From: Hypericum androsaemum
Lineage: Eukaryota; Streptophyta; Magnoliopsida; Malpighiales; Hypericaceae
Length of the DNA stretch: 64,000 bases
Direction of reading: 5' to 3'
Assembly (NCBI GenBank): GCA_963995505.1
Contig: OZ023192.1
Coordinates: forward strand, 2,262,001 to 2,326,000
The notes under the pieces were generated by a model. The model was not told where the DNA came from, ran no database searches, and saw only the letters and a program-made list of their open reading frames with translations. Positions 22,569 through 34,807 of this stretch are shown here, piece after piece (positions within the stretch are counted from its first letter, which is position 1; each line of letters begins with the position of its first letter). A program made the position numbers and the translations under genes.

Positions 22569-23192
22569 GGAAGAAGAAGCTAGCTAGTACAAGTTTGTTT
22601 ATGTACCGGAGGAGAGATGAAAGCATATATATCAAGTTGGTTTATCTCTCTTTTATTGATTTGCAAGTCTTCGTTTGTTTATGTGGTTGAAAAGCAGCCG
22701 ACATTTGATCTTGTTCATCAACTTTTAGTTTGACGTATTTACGCACTAATATCTAGACTTTGGCCAATTTTTTAGAACAGAAAAAAATGAAAGAACGACA
22801 AAAAAAAAAAATCATTCACTGTCATGTTTCTTTCTCCATTACCTTTATCCTCATTTTGGTTGGATCTTGCAACACCAACCAGATATTTTTCCGGATATAC
22901 TGTTTTTCTGTTGTGGCTCTATCCGGTTACAAGACTATTGCTAACTCCGGTTATTGAATTTTAGTACAGTACGTCAACAGGTTCGGATCGGTGGGCTACG
23001 TCATGTCCGCGTCAGGAACATTGACAACCCATCACAAGGCCATCTTTATTGTAAAATTCCCCCCACTGCATAATGTACCAGTTCACTTGGAGAAAACCTG
23101 CAGAATTATCGACAATAAGCTTCTTGGTATTTTCTAAATATACTGCTAGATAGAACTCCATAAGACTTGAAAAGCTGTTCGACTATTCGTTT
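22569..23192. other. Spacer between copies 4 and 5
   Basis: The first 400 bp resemble the upstream DNA of copies 1 and 2, so this holds the copy 4 promoter region. The segment 22980-23190 next to copy 5 is probably its 3' UTR. No separate gene. Confidence 0.45.
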
Positions 23193-25813
23193 TCATCCAC
23201 AAATTGCAGGCCTCCAGCCATTTCCTGAACAACATGAGGATCTCTGATGCTCGACCGGAGAATTATGAGCCATATCAGCCACAACTAATATAGGGTCATC
23301 TTCATTGTCAACATTCGCGGAGGAGCTCGAGGCCCAGCTTGAGCTGGTCATTCCTGCTGCTGAACCTTTCCTTGTCATTGACACTTCTTGCGGTGCGAAA
23401 GATGGTTTCGGAGGAAATTGGAGGTGGTCGATTCGATTTAGAAGCATCTCAATAACTTTGTGCATTGAAGGACGGTCACTTGGTCGTAGTTGCACACACC
23501 ACAGGCTCACCATCATCATCTTCTTGGTTATCTCATTATCTTGTTCAGTGATTTCTCCAAGATCGATGTGATTTCCTTGGCTAAATTGGTCGTGAACCCA
23601 CGAAGGCAAGAAAATTTGACTGGAATGCTGGGCAGACGAACTTGAATCTCGATTCCTTGTTGCCATTTCCATCAGCATTGTTCCGAAACTATATACATCA
23701 GCTTTGTGAGAGACGCCTCCAATATTCTTGTAGAAAAATTCCGGAGCCATGTATCCCATTGTTCCCCTTACTGCCGTGAAAGATACAATGCTCTTATCTG
23801 TTCGATATTGCCTAGCTAACCCGAAATCTGCAACTTTGGGAACAAAGTTCTCATCAAGATTTGCATATCGAAATGTAAGATTTGCATCTCACAGCCTTGA
23901 TGCAGATACTTGATACCCCGAACCACTCCCAAAGCAATATCATACATCTTCTCATTGCTAATCATAGGCATGTTGTTGATACCAGGATTATTCCTACCTC
24001 CAGACAGTATGCACTTTTCGAGCAAACCATTAGGCATAAAGTCATAAACAAGAGCACGCTTCGATCCTTCTGCGCAGAATCCAATCAACCGCACCATGTT
24101 GACATGGTGAACTCTTCCAACTGTAGCAACCTCACTCATGAACTCCTTCCCATCAGTTTTTTCCTTGCCAAGCATCTTCGCAGCTGCAAGATGGCCGCTA
24201 CGAAGTTTCCCTTTGTAGATAGTGCCATAGCCTCCTTCCCCGAGTTTGTCATCGAAACCTTTAGTTATCTTCTTAAGATATCGGTAAGAGTACCTTATTG
24301 GCATCAACTGATCATAACTTTCGAGAAACTCTTCGATGTTCTCGTAGATCGACATATGCCTCCTCCTCCTTTTATACACCAAAAGAGAAATCAACAATGG
24401 CGCGCCGAAGCAGAAGAATGTACCATGGTGCAGCACTGCAATTGTATTCGGAAGCACAAGATTGACAAATGATTAATCGAAAGCGAACACATACAGACCG
24501 AAGAGAAGTTATTGCCACATAGGAGGAGTGCATACTGGAGAAGAGCCAGTATGTCAGCAAAGGTAGCTGCATTTGTCAGGATCAAACACCAAAAAAACAT
24601 TAGCTCTGTAGTTTCAAACCCGAAATATTAATCCGAGTTGCGATAGAGAAATCGTTAAAGAACACATGGGGAAGAGATTGCGTACTCATAGCATGATACA
24701 GAGGCGGATCATCTGTATATAACAAGAGCATGTACATTAAGCTAACTATTAAGATCTGTAAGACTCGTAAATGGTTCTACGAGTTTGCTCGATCGGTGAA
24801 GCAAGATTTGGACGATTCTTACATTGGATCTTTTTAAATAGATGACCAAGGACAGAGCTTCCAAGTCTAGTCAGGAGCGATCGCAGGAAATCTAACACCA
24901 CAACAAGAACAAACTGTCAAAAAAGGCGATGTGCATACTGATCAAATCGCGGACAGTTTGATGAACTACAAAAACAGGAGATCTTGTCTTGAAACGGATA
25001 CTTACTTGAAGGGACAGCAAAAGTTTGAGCAATGTACGTCTCGTAAGTCATATGATTGAGGTAATTGCAGGGGATTCCGTTACTTTGAGGAACATACGAA
25101 AGGCAAGCACCTAGGTACCACGAAAGCTCGAACCCGTAATTCAAGCAATCATGAACATCCTTGTAGGAAACCAAGTTGTTGTTTCTCACAGGAAGAGGCA
25201 TGGAAGTTGCAATCACCAGCTCCATCCGACACGAGGCCACCACATCTTTGACAGTGACTGGATCAAGTTTTCCACCAACACTTGCATACCAAGTTTGATG
25301 CGAAGAATCGTTAGCACAAACACTGCCATCTTCATAAACACTGTAATTGTAGCTCTTCGGGTTGGCGATTGGACTCGGGCAGCTAATGAAAGCTAAATTC
25401 TGGAACATCTCATAGTTCCAATCTGGTCCTGATTGAGGCGACTCCATGGTATTGGAATACACCGAGTCAATACCCCAAAGATCGGAAATTGGCGCAGCTG
25501 ATCGGTTGCATAAGACTCGGGCATCAGACAAGCGGATAGTGTAGTTGTTGTAGTTGATACATCTTACATCGTACATACCAGAGCCGTAGCAGATCACCGG
25601 AACGTGGCTTTCGCAGCTAATTTCGAAGCGTTCGTTGCCACAACTCGCGGGGTCTGTCGTGAGGCGGAAAGGGTATGTGATGTTGCGGATAGGCCCGCAT
25701 GAAGAGGGCGATTGGATGCACTCGTCATTGCTGCATTTACATGTTTGGAGTATCAGTAGTAGTTGGAGTAGCAGCAGCAGGAGGACTTTGATGTCTGATG
25801 AGTACTTGAACAT
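23193..25813 (-). pseudogene. LRK10L: LRK10-like receptor kinase, copy 5 (catalytic loop destroyed)
   Basis: The most divergent copy. Exon 1 (25006-25813) is open: signal peptide, Cys-rich GUB_WAK-type ectodomain (CGPIRNITYPFRL) and a donor in phase 1. Two mini-exon candidates follow: 24686-24712 (27 nt) and 24516-24566 (51 nt, with a GC instead of GT donor). The kinase exon begins at 24435 with a membrane helix, then GEGGYGTIYKGK, the AAAK lysine and HFD. At about 23860 the IKPHNIL segment is replaced by a copy of nearby sequence (GCAAATC), a net loss of 13 bp. This removes the catalytic-loop Lys and Asn and shifts the frame. Beyond it, DFG-to-C-tail sequence stays open in the other frame to 23193. 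Unless this is a sequencing error, the product is a truncated, inactive kinase. Confidence 0.82.
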
Positions 25814-27327
25814 CCTAATAATATGAATCTCAGCAGCACTCGAATGTTATTTCAAGTGCCAATCTGAGGACTTTGATGTCTATTAATTAGAGAGTCGAAT
25901 TTTGAGAATTCGAATAATCAATCTGGTCAATGTCCGGATAAAATAATACCCGCATGGGGGATTCCGATGGCTTTGACTTGCATTAACGGTCGAAGATAGC
26001 GCGGGAGACGGGAAGTATGAACGAGTACAGAGACGAGAGTTGACTTTTGAAGGGTTGACAAGATTGGGTAACTGGCACAACCTGAAAGCGTGACAACGGC
26101 TCAGTACACGTGAATATATACTAATGAAAATTTAGCTGATTTTTTAAAGATTATTAATAAGAATCTAACATTTACTAGAGTACGAGTTCTTATCAATTGA
26201 TTTTTTAAATAAGTTCTTATCAAACGAATTACTAGAGATATTAGCGGCGTTCACTCGGATGGGAGCCGGGGTTATGTTGCACGAGTTTTGACTTGTTAAT
26301 ATATCATGATAGGGGAATGCGAAGATAAGAGTGGGTTATGGGTCTCATATGTAAAGTTGTCTCTGATAATATATTAAATTGATATGGATAAATTGACTTT
26401 CCACACTTATGAACAAGTTCATCACATTTTTAAATAGTAATGTGATAAAATTTTGGAGGAAAAAATGACTTGAGAAAGGACATTTGACGGAGATGAGCGT
26501 TTAATTCATGGCATGCATAATAATGATGTGAAGATTACCTTATAAAAACACTTCACAATTCCACCAAATCCATTTAACGTGGCTGGTTATAAAGGATCGG
26601 ATGATGGTCAAAATATAAACACTCAATTCTGAATATAAAAAGTTAAAAACAAATATTCTCACTTAATATGTTTAATCCTTATCCGTGAAGCAAAAAGTTT
26701 AGCCATAAAATACTAAATTGAAATTTATGTATGAAACGGTTCTTAAATTTTGGAGCTCAGGCTTACTTTCTTTTTAAAAAAGACAATTTTAACTCAAAAG
26801 AAATATTTACCCCTTCTTTTCAATGTTACGTAGGACATATTAATAGAAGATGTTGTTAGTTTAAATATTAAGAAACTTAGATTGAATTAATAAAATATTA
26901 AATTCAAAATTTATCAATATTAAAAATATCATTAAAAAAATTTTTCTTTAAATAGGACTCGATTCAAACATAGATTTAAAAAAATATATTATGTAGGTTA
27001 TGACTTGGGTCCTCTACCACGTGGACCCGCCACCTTGACAAATTCAACAAAATTTATTAATTAACCAAATAAAACTCAATTTTCCCATTGGACCGTGAGA
27101 AAACACGCGCCATCCCATTGGCTTCAACTAGTCACCACCGGGAAGGAGTTTTAACTTATACGTTGGAACCTAGGCTGGTGCCCCGGTGGCTATTTATTCT
27201 CTCTCTCACTCCTAAAATTAAATTATTTTCGTGCCAAAAATAAAAATCATCACTTTCATCGTCGTCATAGATTGGTCTCCCAAAGTTCACTTTTTTAAGT
27301 GAAAAATTCTCCCAAGTGTGGGGGGGA
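25814..27327. other. Intergenic: divergent upstream regions of copy 5 and Derlin
   Basis: AT-rich, no supported gene. A TATTTAT box-like word at about 27190, followed by a CT-rich stretch, lies upstream of the Derlin start and may be its core promoter. Confidence 0.4.
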
Positions 27328-29632
27328 ATGGCTCAGGCAGTGGAGGAATGGTACAAGCAGATGCCTATAATCACCCGCTCCTACCTCACCGCCGCCGTCG
27401 TCACTACCATCGGCTGCTCCTTAGATGTAAAAGATTCCTCCTTTTTCAACTGGGTCCTTACTTTTGGTTCTTTGGTTTAGGGTTATTTAAAGGTTCGATC
27501 TTTGTTGTTAGATGGTGATTTGGGCACATGGGTTTTGCTTTTTGGATCGTAATTTCAACTGGGTTTCTTTCCGATTTGCCCATTTCGTTGTTCTTGGATG
27601 TGGGAATGAGCAAGTCTTGGTTTTTCTGTTTGGCAGATAATATCGCCTCACAATCTGTACTTGCATCCGACTCTTGTGGTTAAGAATTATCAAGTCTGGC
27701 GCCTCGTCACTAATTTCCTCTACTTCCGTAAAATGGGTGAGTTTCGGCCCTCGGATTTCGGTGTAGGATCGGTAATCTTGAAACTTTAGTTACAAGGTTT
27801 TGTCTTGGTAGGATGTTCACGATAATTCCGATTGTTTGAGTTATCAGTGATCGCTCATACTATTTTCGCGGTATCTTCGTTTTTCGTGCGCGGAATTGTG
27901 CATCTGATTAGCTTGGCATGACTTTACTGTGTATTATACTCAGCTTCTTGGTTTGTTGCTACTTTGCAAATGTGCCTTGAGGTTATTCTGTGAATATCGC
28001 TCATGTTTCAATGTGGTTTGTGCCAGATTTGGACTTCATGTTCCACATGTTTTTTCTTGCTCGTTACTGCAAACTGCTTGAGGAAAACTCTTTCCGGGGA
28101 AGGACTGCCGACTTCTTTTACATGCTCTTGTTTGGAGCTACTGTTTTGACCGGCATCGTACTTGTTGGAGGAATGATACCTTACTTGTCTGAGTCCTTCG
28201 CGAAGATCATATTCCTCAGCAATTCATTGACCTTTATGATGGTTAGTCGGTCTATCTTCCTTCATCTACCTTACACACGGTGAATGCTTCTTTCTTACTG
28301 ACAACATTAACTTACTGCTTGGAATTGTTGCAGGTTTATGTGTGGAGCAAGCAAAATCCTTTTATCCACATGAGTTTCTTGGGCCTTTTCACTTTCACTG
28401 CTGCCTACCTACCATGGGTGAGCTGCTACTTTATTAGCAGAACATTTTTTTCATCCAATTTGTAGATCTGAACTTCATATATTCTATGAATAAGTTTCAT
28501 GCCTGTTCTCTAATGCTGTGATGCAGTCGTATGGAAGTCAACTATCAGTTGTTAACTAGGTCAGAAACTGGTTGTGAGTTGTGACAATGTTCCCGCTGTT
28601 GTTTCTGCAGGTTCTCTTGGGATTTTCGGTCCTTGTTGGTGCTAATGCCTGGGTTGATTTGCTGGTACGTCCTGTGTCTATTTATTACTTGGGTATTGTT
28701 TGGTCCGGGATAGCTGAGGGGCAATCATGATGCCTGAGAAAGTAAACAACTTAACCCTTTGGCTCCTTGTGTCTATTGTCTGCCAATTCATATAAATTTA
28801 CTTCATCCCCAACATTAGCTGATCCGCTGATGATTTGGTATATTTCCACCAGTTTTTAATTGACATGTGGATTAGTGGTATCACACTATTAAACTAGTGT
28901 AAAATAAAATGGGTATTATAGAATCAAGATAATCATGGCTTTAGCACAATTAGTTCACTAACATTGCAGTTAATGGATGCCGATTGACATAGGATCTTTG
29001 ATGAGAATGGGTACTTGGATCTTTATCATGCACATCAAGGAAGAAATTGGTTATTATAACATCCAATCTTCTTGTTCCTTGCTGACCTTAGAAATTGGTT
29101 ATTATCGTAAACAAATGATTAGTCATTCTTTTTAAAGATTTTCTCTCTATCTCCAATTGTGATAAATTTATGATCGTCTCCATTCCACAGTTATTTATTA
29201 GAAACATTGGTTTAATAGTATGGTTCTACTAATCCATATGTTAATTAAAGACTACGGAAATATATCAAGTGATCCACTGACTTGGTAGTTTGGGGACTAT
29301 GGTAAAATTTCTTCATTGAACCAGGGAGATAGCCACAAATGAGATTTTTTGTTGACCTTATTCAGAACCTAGTCTCACATGGATTGACTTGATACTTGTT
29401 GATTCTGATCTAACAGTATTTTCTAAAATCCCCCCTCTTTTCAAATATTCAGGGAATGGTTGCAGGGCATGCTTACTACTTCCTTGAAGATGTGTATCCG
29501 AGGATGACTGGCCGCCGGCCCCTCCGTACCCCAGCACTCATCAAAGCGCTGTTTGCTGATGATGCCGTCGTGGTGGCACCAGCAGCAAATGTTAGATTTG
29601 CGCCCCCACCTTTGGAGGAAGTACGGGATTGA
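27328..29632 (+). CDS. DER2: Derlin (DER2-type ERAD membrane protein)
   Basis: Derlin of the rhomboid-like DER1 family, an ER membrane protein that helps move misfolded proteins to the cytosol for degradation. Six exons: 27328-27426, 27637-27736, 28027-28241, 28334-28417, 28611-28664 and 29453-29632; all introns are GT-AG and the sum is 732 nt (243 aa), the usual length for plant Derlin-2. The start ATG at 27328 gives the conserved MAQAVEEWYKQMPIITRSYL opening. Recognisable are the YLHPTLV and QVWRLVTNFLYF segments, GRTADFFYMLLFG, several transmembrane helices (about residues 20-35, 55-75, 95-120, 135-180), and the C-terminal VAGHAYYFLEDVYP block. The tail lacks enzymatic residues, as in other Derlins. 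Intron 5 is the longest (788 bp). Confidence 0.96.
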
Positions 29633-30079
29633 TCGGAAGCCTGAGAAACTCTGATGTAGGAAGAGGCTTGTAAATAACAACAGGAACAACAGACGCTTAG
29701 ATGCTGCTTCTAACGCGGTGGTCTCTTTATCACTTCAGTTCTAAGGCGCTTCTTGCCTGTACAACATATATTGTTGTAAATACAATAGCTTATTTAATAT
29801 ATTTGATGTTCCTATATGTTACCTGCAAGTTTGCTATCTGGATTTTGTCCGAGGAATTTGTACTATTTGGTTTATTCAGTTTCTGCTGAGCATACTGCAC
29901 ATACCCTTTTCTTTATGCTAGCCTCTGATTTCATATTTAAGGACCCTTTCTTGCTAGAAATTGAATTCTAGACCTTCGCTAATTAAATCGTGTGATGCGA
30001 CGAGTAGAAGCCATCTCAGTCCACATTCATTGAGTTGACATCAAACAAGGAGACAATTGAATTTAGCCAAACAAAGTAT
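29633..30079. other. Derlin 3' flank
   Basis: Probably the 3' UTR (to around 29900) and spacer. No other feature seen. Confidence 0.5.
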
Positions 30080-30087
30080 ATCAGTTC

Positions 30088-30827
30088 TATCCATGTGGGT
30101 TGGATCCTACCCTTACTCGCATGTTGACGGATGGCAAAAATATCCATGTGGGTCGGATCCTACCCTTACTCGCATGTTGACTTTGACTGAGTCTAGGATA
30201 GGGTATGAGTATAAATTCATGTTTTGAAATAAGGTCTAGAGTAAGGTATGAATCTATAGTTAGACCATGTAGATCAGACCCTACCCTTACATTTTACCCT
30301 ACTTTACACCCTACTTTAATTAGTCCTTAGTTAGACCTTATAGATAATATATATAATATACTTTATAGTTACCTTTAACATATTTATTATGTTATTACAC
30401 AACCAGCTTAGAAGATGTCGTGAATGATAGATCACTAGAAATCGAGATTTTTTTTTTTGAATTATTTATATACGTCAAACTCGATAGGAAAAAATTTTTA
30501 CTATTGAAATTAAATTACAAAATTTGATGTTTCATTAATTTTTTATTAAATATTGATGTGTAACATAATAGATATTTTGAATTTATTTAAATTTTATATA
30601 TATATATTAATTTTTGATTAAAAATTATCAAAAAATAGACCGTTAAAGGGTCGAACACTGCATACCCTTTAGACCCTAGGTCTTCAGAACAGTAGGCTAT
30701 GAATTTAACAATAAAATATTTATAGGGTCGAGAATAGGATATTGGTACAACTCAAAAAACTAGAGTATGAGTAAGGACTATCATACCAATATCCTACCCT
30801 ACCATACATTATCTATTGCCATCCCTA
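30088..30827. mobile_element. hAT-like element, TAGGGATGGCAA family, second copy (740 bp)
   Basis: The right end TTGCCATCCCTA matches the family. The 8-bp duplication ATCAGTTC is exact (30080-30087 and 30828-30835). Inverted in orientation relative to 12436-13163. The left end is altered: a block of about 40 bp (ATCCATGTGGGT...GCATGTTGAC) is present twice and the canonical terminus now lies internally (GGATGGCAAAAATA at about 30130). Confidence 0.82.
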
Positions 30828-30835
30828 ATCAGTTC

Positions 30836-31310
30836 CACTTTTGTCACTTGCTGTGACCAGCCAAGACCAATGTTTATTTAGGGGCAGGCCCCAATTTCTC
30901 ACTCTGTTGTGTGTTAGAATCCACTTTTAGAAACAAGCTTGGCACCAAAATATGAATCTCTAAGAACAACCATGGGGATCAAGGCTAACTACAACAAGCT
31001 ACAGAAAGCTTCTCTTTAAACAAATCGCGAGTAGAATGTGATACAAAGCATTTCGAAAAATACAATGCCTCAAGCTGAAATAAGAAATCGGAATGAAATA
31101 TCTTCCGTCATCATGTAGCAGCAATCAGTTCTGAAATGTACAGGTAAAAAGAATTACCGCCAACACCAGATCGAAGCATCCATCTGGTATTGATTCTCGG
31201 GATCCCTCGTACGTTGCTCTACTCCAAGATCGCCTAATCCTGCTGATGCAAAACTTTTCACTGGGAGGGGGGAAAAATTTTGAGATAAAGAAAGAGAGCC
31301 CTCCGGCTAA
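30836..31310. other. TOM1-like gene 3' flank
   Basis: Likely contains the 3' UTR of the minus-strand gene that ends at 31311. No other feature seen. Confidence 0.5.
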
Positions 31311-34300
31311 CTAACGAATGGGGTGATATTGCGCTGATATTCTCTTGGGAGGCAACTTTCGGAGGATGTATAGCACGAGAGCTGAGGGTAGAACCTCAAC
31401 CAGCTGTTGTTTCCAAGCAACACGAATCCCGCAGTTAGAAGTGCAATGTGGTTGATTAATTCAGATAAGCTAGACAAAGAGAAAGCTATGTATCAGAGAG
31501 AGAGAGAGAGAGAGAGGGAGAGAAGTACCATGTAAAAGATGAAGTCCAAAACTGGATGATCCAATACTTCAAGAGATGCGTCATTATCGAAAGCGGATAG
31601 GAGAACCTACAATTAGGAAACATTTAGACACCTTAAAAACAAACATCACTCTCTTAGACAATCCTCCTATCGGTCTTCTAGGACAATAATATTATCGGAC
31701 TGCTATTATCAAGCTATCTTTTGGTATGTGGAGAGAGCCCACAGAAACCAAAAGTGGCAAGTCGAATCATTGCAAACAGATCCAAGTAACCAGGACAGTC
31801 TTTAGGAACTCACCACAAAGGACCTAACGAGGAAGCATGTGAAGCATATGGCTGTAACTGATCCAACCTGCAGAGAAGAGTGCCGTCAAAAGATCATAAT
31901 AGATAACAGAATATATGTAAATGCCTGGTCTCTCTATCTGCCATGAACAAACGCCCAGCTCAGAGGAAAAACCAAAAGAACATCAATTCTCCTCCCTCGT
32001 TCTTATCATGCTCTCAAGACAGACTGGATTCTTGTGTGGTTGTTTGGGGTAAATCAATGGCTATTCTTCACCATACTCGTTCAAACATGAATGTCGAACA
32101 TAATTGTTTTATCCACAAACCTGGCCACCATGCAACCAATTGACATGCCATACTACGTACAAGTACAATCCGGAGAGACATTGATGCACATACGAGTTTT
32201 GCAAAGCTTAACAATGTTAAAACCAATTTTTGCAAACTTCAATCAACCAGAATGAAGACTCACAATAGGAATTTCTAGATTAACGAACAGCAACTTTTAA
32301 ATAAGCTGCCATCACATAGCATATAGTGACTAAAAACTACAAACTGACATCAGCAAGATAAAATGACAGCTCCAATTAGCAACATACAGCCTGATGAGTC
32401 TACTAGCCTATAAAACCAAACCGTGCCCGACATTCTTGTGTCACCAAATTCAGGCCTCAAAACTCATAGCAACAAATGGCATCTTGAGGACTGAGATGGA
32501 CAGTCCTTAAGATGCAGAAAGGTAAAGGGCCAGTCTTAAACTGGGTTTAGAAACCTCAAGTAGAACTCCAATTATGGTCATTCTCGTTGCAGATGCAGAA
32601 AGGTAAGGGACAGATAACAGACATTAACGAACCTCACGGAGCTTCTTCCTTCTGCCTTTAGATTCAATGGGGAAGCGTCTCAACATGAAAAATAATCTGT
32701 ATGCATAGGAATGCGTTTACATGGTTAACACAGTCGGAACCTCGTTCACTCGCCTCAATATCACAACAAATGCAAAAGAAGCTAACCTTCCTCCGTACAG
32801 CAAGAAACCCAATGCCGCTATGATTGAAACCACTGAGACAGAGAAAAATAGGGTTCACACCAGAACTACATTTGACCTGCATAATATCCCAGAAAACAAA
32901 GCAAACATAGATTTTGATATATAGAATGCTGGATTAAGGGTTAAACCTGCAATAAATATCTTTCCAACGAAATCTACTGCGTCGTTGTAATTGATCCACA
33001 AGTACACCCAGATGCAAATCTGATTCAAAACTTCGTGTCAGAAATCATTTACCATGATGCGATATTGAACCTGTTTCAGAAGCATCAATCCAATGTGGCT
33101 ACATATAATTTCCAAGAGCATCAGGTATCACACGTAGTTATTATAACAAAAAAGATACACAACCAATCAATTGATGTATTAGACAGACTGGAACACTTAA
33201 GAGGACCTCCCATGTTGACAAGATCATTTTAGTAGGCAATGGGGAAATACTAACGTGCCAAATGTAGTAAGAAAGAGCAGAAGTCAACAGTAATCACATT
33301 GATCTAATGTTTGTTTCCATATCATTAACCCAAAACCAAGTAATGACTCACAACAGAAGATATCAAAATGTAAGTTTGTTCAGTTCCAAACAAGTTGTTG
33401 ATGAATTGATTGAACCAGCATTTCACATTGTGCTTGTGCCTGTGCCAACATGGAAAAAGCTATAGCACCATAAGGAAAATAACCCATAGAAAAAATTGGT
33501 CCCCAAGGACTCGGGCAGCGAAAATATCCAAGTGATTCAAAAACAAGATTAAACAGGAAAAGGGGGAAAGGATTGAAGAACATTGATCGTACCTGTATGA
33601 AGTAGATTACTCCATTGACCGAAAGATAAACAACCCTCAGCTTATCTGTTGGCAAGCTTCTTGCCTGGAGTCAAAAGTTTGGGAGGTAAAAACCCGAGGA
33701 AGGAAAAGTATAATCTGCTAGTTCAGCTGAACAATGGTCTAATCAGTCAGGATATAGCTACTAAGCTTGCCTGGTGATATATCTCTGCCCAAAACAGGAC
33801 GAGCAGTGTGTACGTGGAAAAGAATAGTAGTCCTGGGAGGTCCAGCAACACCAAGGTCAGCACCTGTAATTGTCATGTTAGCCCTTCAACCTTTTAACAG
33901 AGCAGAGAAACTAAAGTTATTCTAACTTAATCTTAACCTGGTAAGACCATCTATTTCAAGCAATCAAGGGGGTTCATCTTCTCATAAAGCCAGCTATTTC
34001 AACTTGGTGAATTTACAGCCAGTTCCATCTCAACCAATTAACTCGAGTAGAAGAAGAATAGACATGGTAAAGAGAACAGCAGCTAACCTTCGGGTGCAAA
34101 GCAAAAACAGCCATGTGGAATCCAAACACAACGGCTCGTACTGCAGAGGGAAATTGAAAACTCTCACTAAACTGAACAACAAAGTACAAAACTAAGCCCA
34201 GAATCTCCGTACGAACTATCAGGTGCCTCACCTCCATTGACAATAAAGTTCATGAGATGGAAAACCTTCTGCGTCGTCCAGCCATATTCCGGGACTCTCA

Positions 34301-34807
34301 ATTCAATACGAATCAATTGAATCTGTAAAGTTCAACCAACCACAATCAACGAAGAAGCTCGAATGACGAATCTACCAATCAAAAACCTTAACCAGCTGAG
34401 CACTAACACAAATCTGGCTACTTGTTCAAGTCAAGCTGGTCCAAGTAATGAAGCAACCACTAACTACAGCACATTATCAACCAACCGCTTTACCTAACAC
34501 CTAGCACTAAAAAAACGTCTTTTTCCATCCATGAAAATCCCACTCCAGCTCTGTTCCTCGTCACTAGACCTAAACCAAAGGGACCCACAAACCAAAATCC
34601 AAAAAGATTCAACCTTTAACACTTATAAGAGACTGAGGAGACAAAGGAGCAGACCAGAGCAATTGAGGAGACAAGGGCATAAGCAGCACAAAGTGTGTAA
34701 AAGATCCCATCTTGCCACCGAGTTGACTCATTGACGTCATCCCACCAGTCACCTATTAGCCCCATCTTCTCCAATTCCTCCACGAACCCCATTACCCACC
34801 TCCCCAT
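31311..34807 (-). CDS. TOM1: TOM1/TOM3-like seven-helix membrane protein
   Basis: Plant integral membrane protein of the TOM1 family (DUF1084), found on the tonoplast and known as a host factor that tobamovirus replication complexes bind; its normal role is unclear. Eleven exons: 34655-34807, 34232-34322, 34088-34140, 33771-33863, 33593-33664, 32947-33019, 32787-32832, 32633-32696, 31814-31867, 31529-31606 and 31311-31403. They sum to 870 nt (289 aa), close to the family length of about 290. Conserved segments include [79 protein letters not shown] and the C-terminus [14 protein letters not shown]. Intron 4 has a GC donor (CAG|GCAAGC). The start is uncertain: in-frame ATGs also lie at 34958-34960 and 34790-34792; 34805-34807 was chosen because it gives the usual length. 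Confidence 0.94.
31495..31516. repeat. (AG)n microsatellite in TOM1-like intron 10
   Basis: Eleven AG units, followed by imperfect continuation (GGGAGAGAAG) close to the exon 10 donor. Confidence 0.9.

Noticed and set aside
24516..24566. Calling the copy 5 mini-exon with GC donor a certain exon
   Set aside because: Phase and acceptor fit, but the donor is GC and the gene is already broken, so it is reported only as a candidate.
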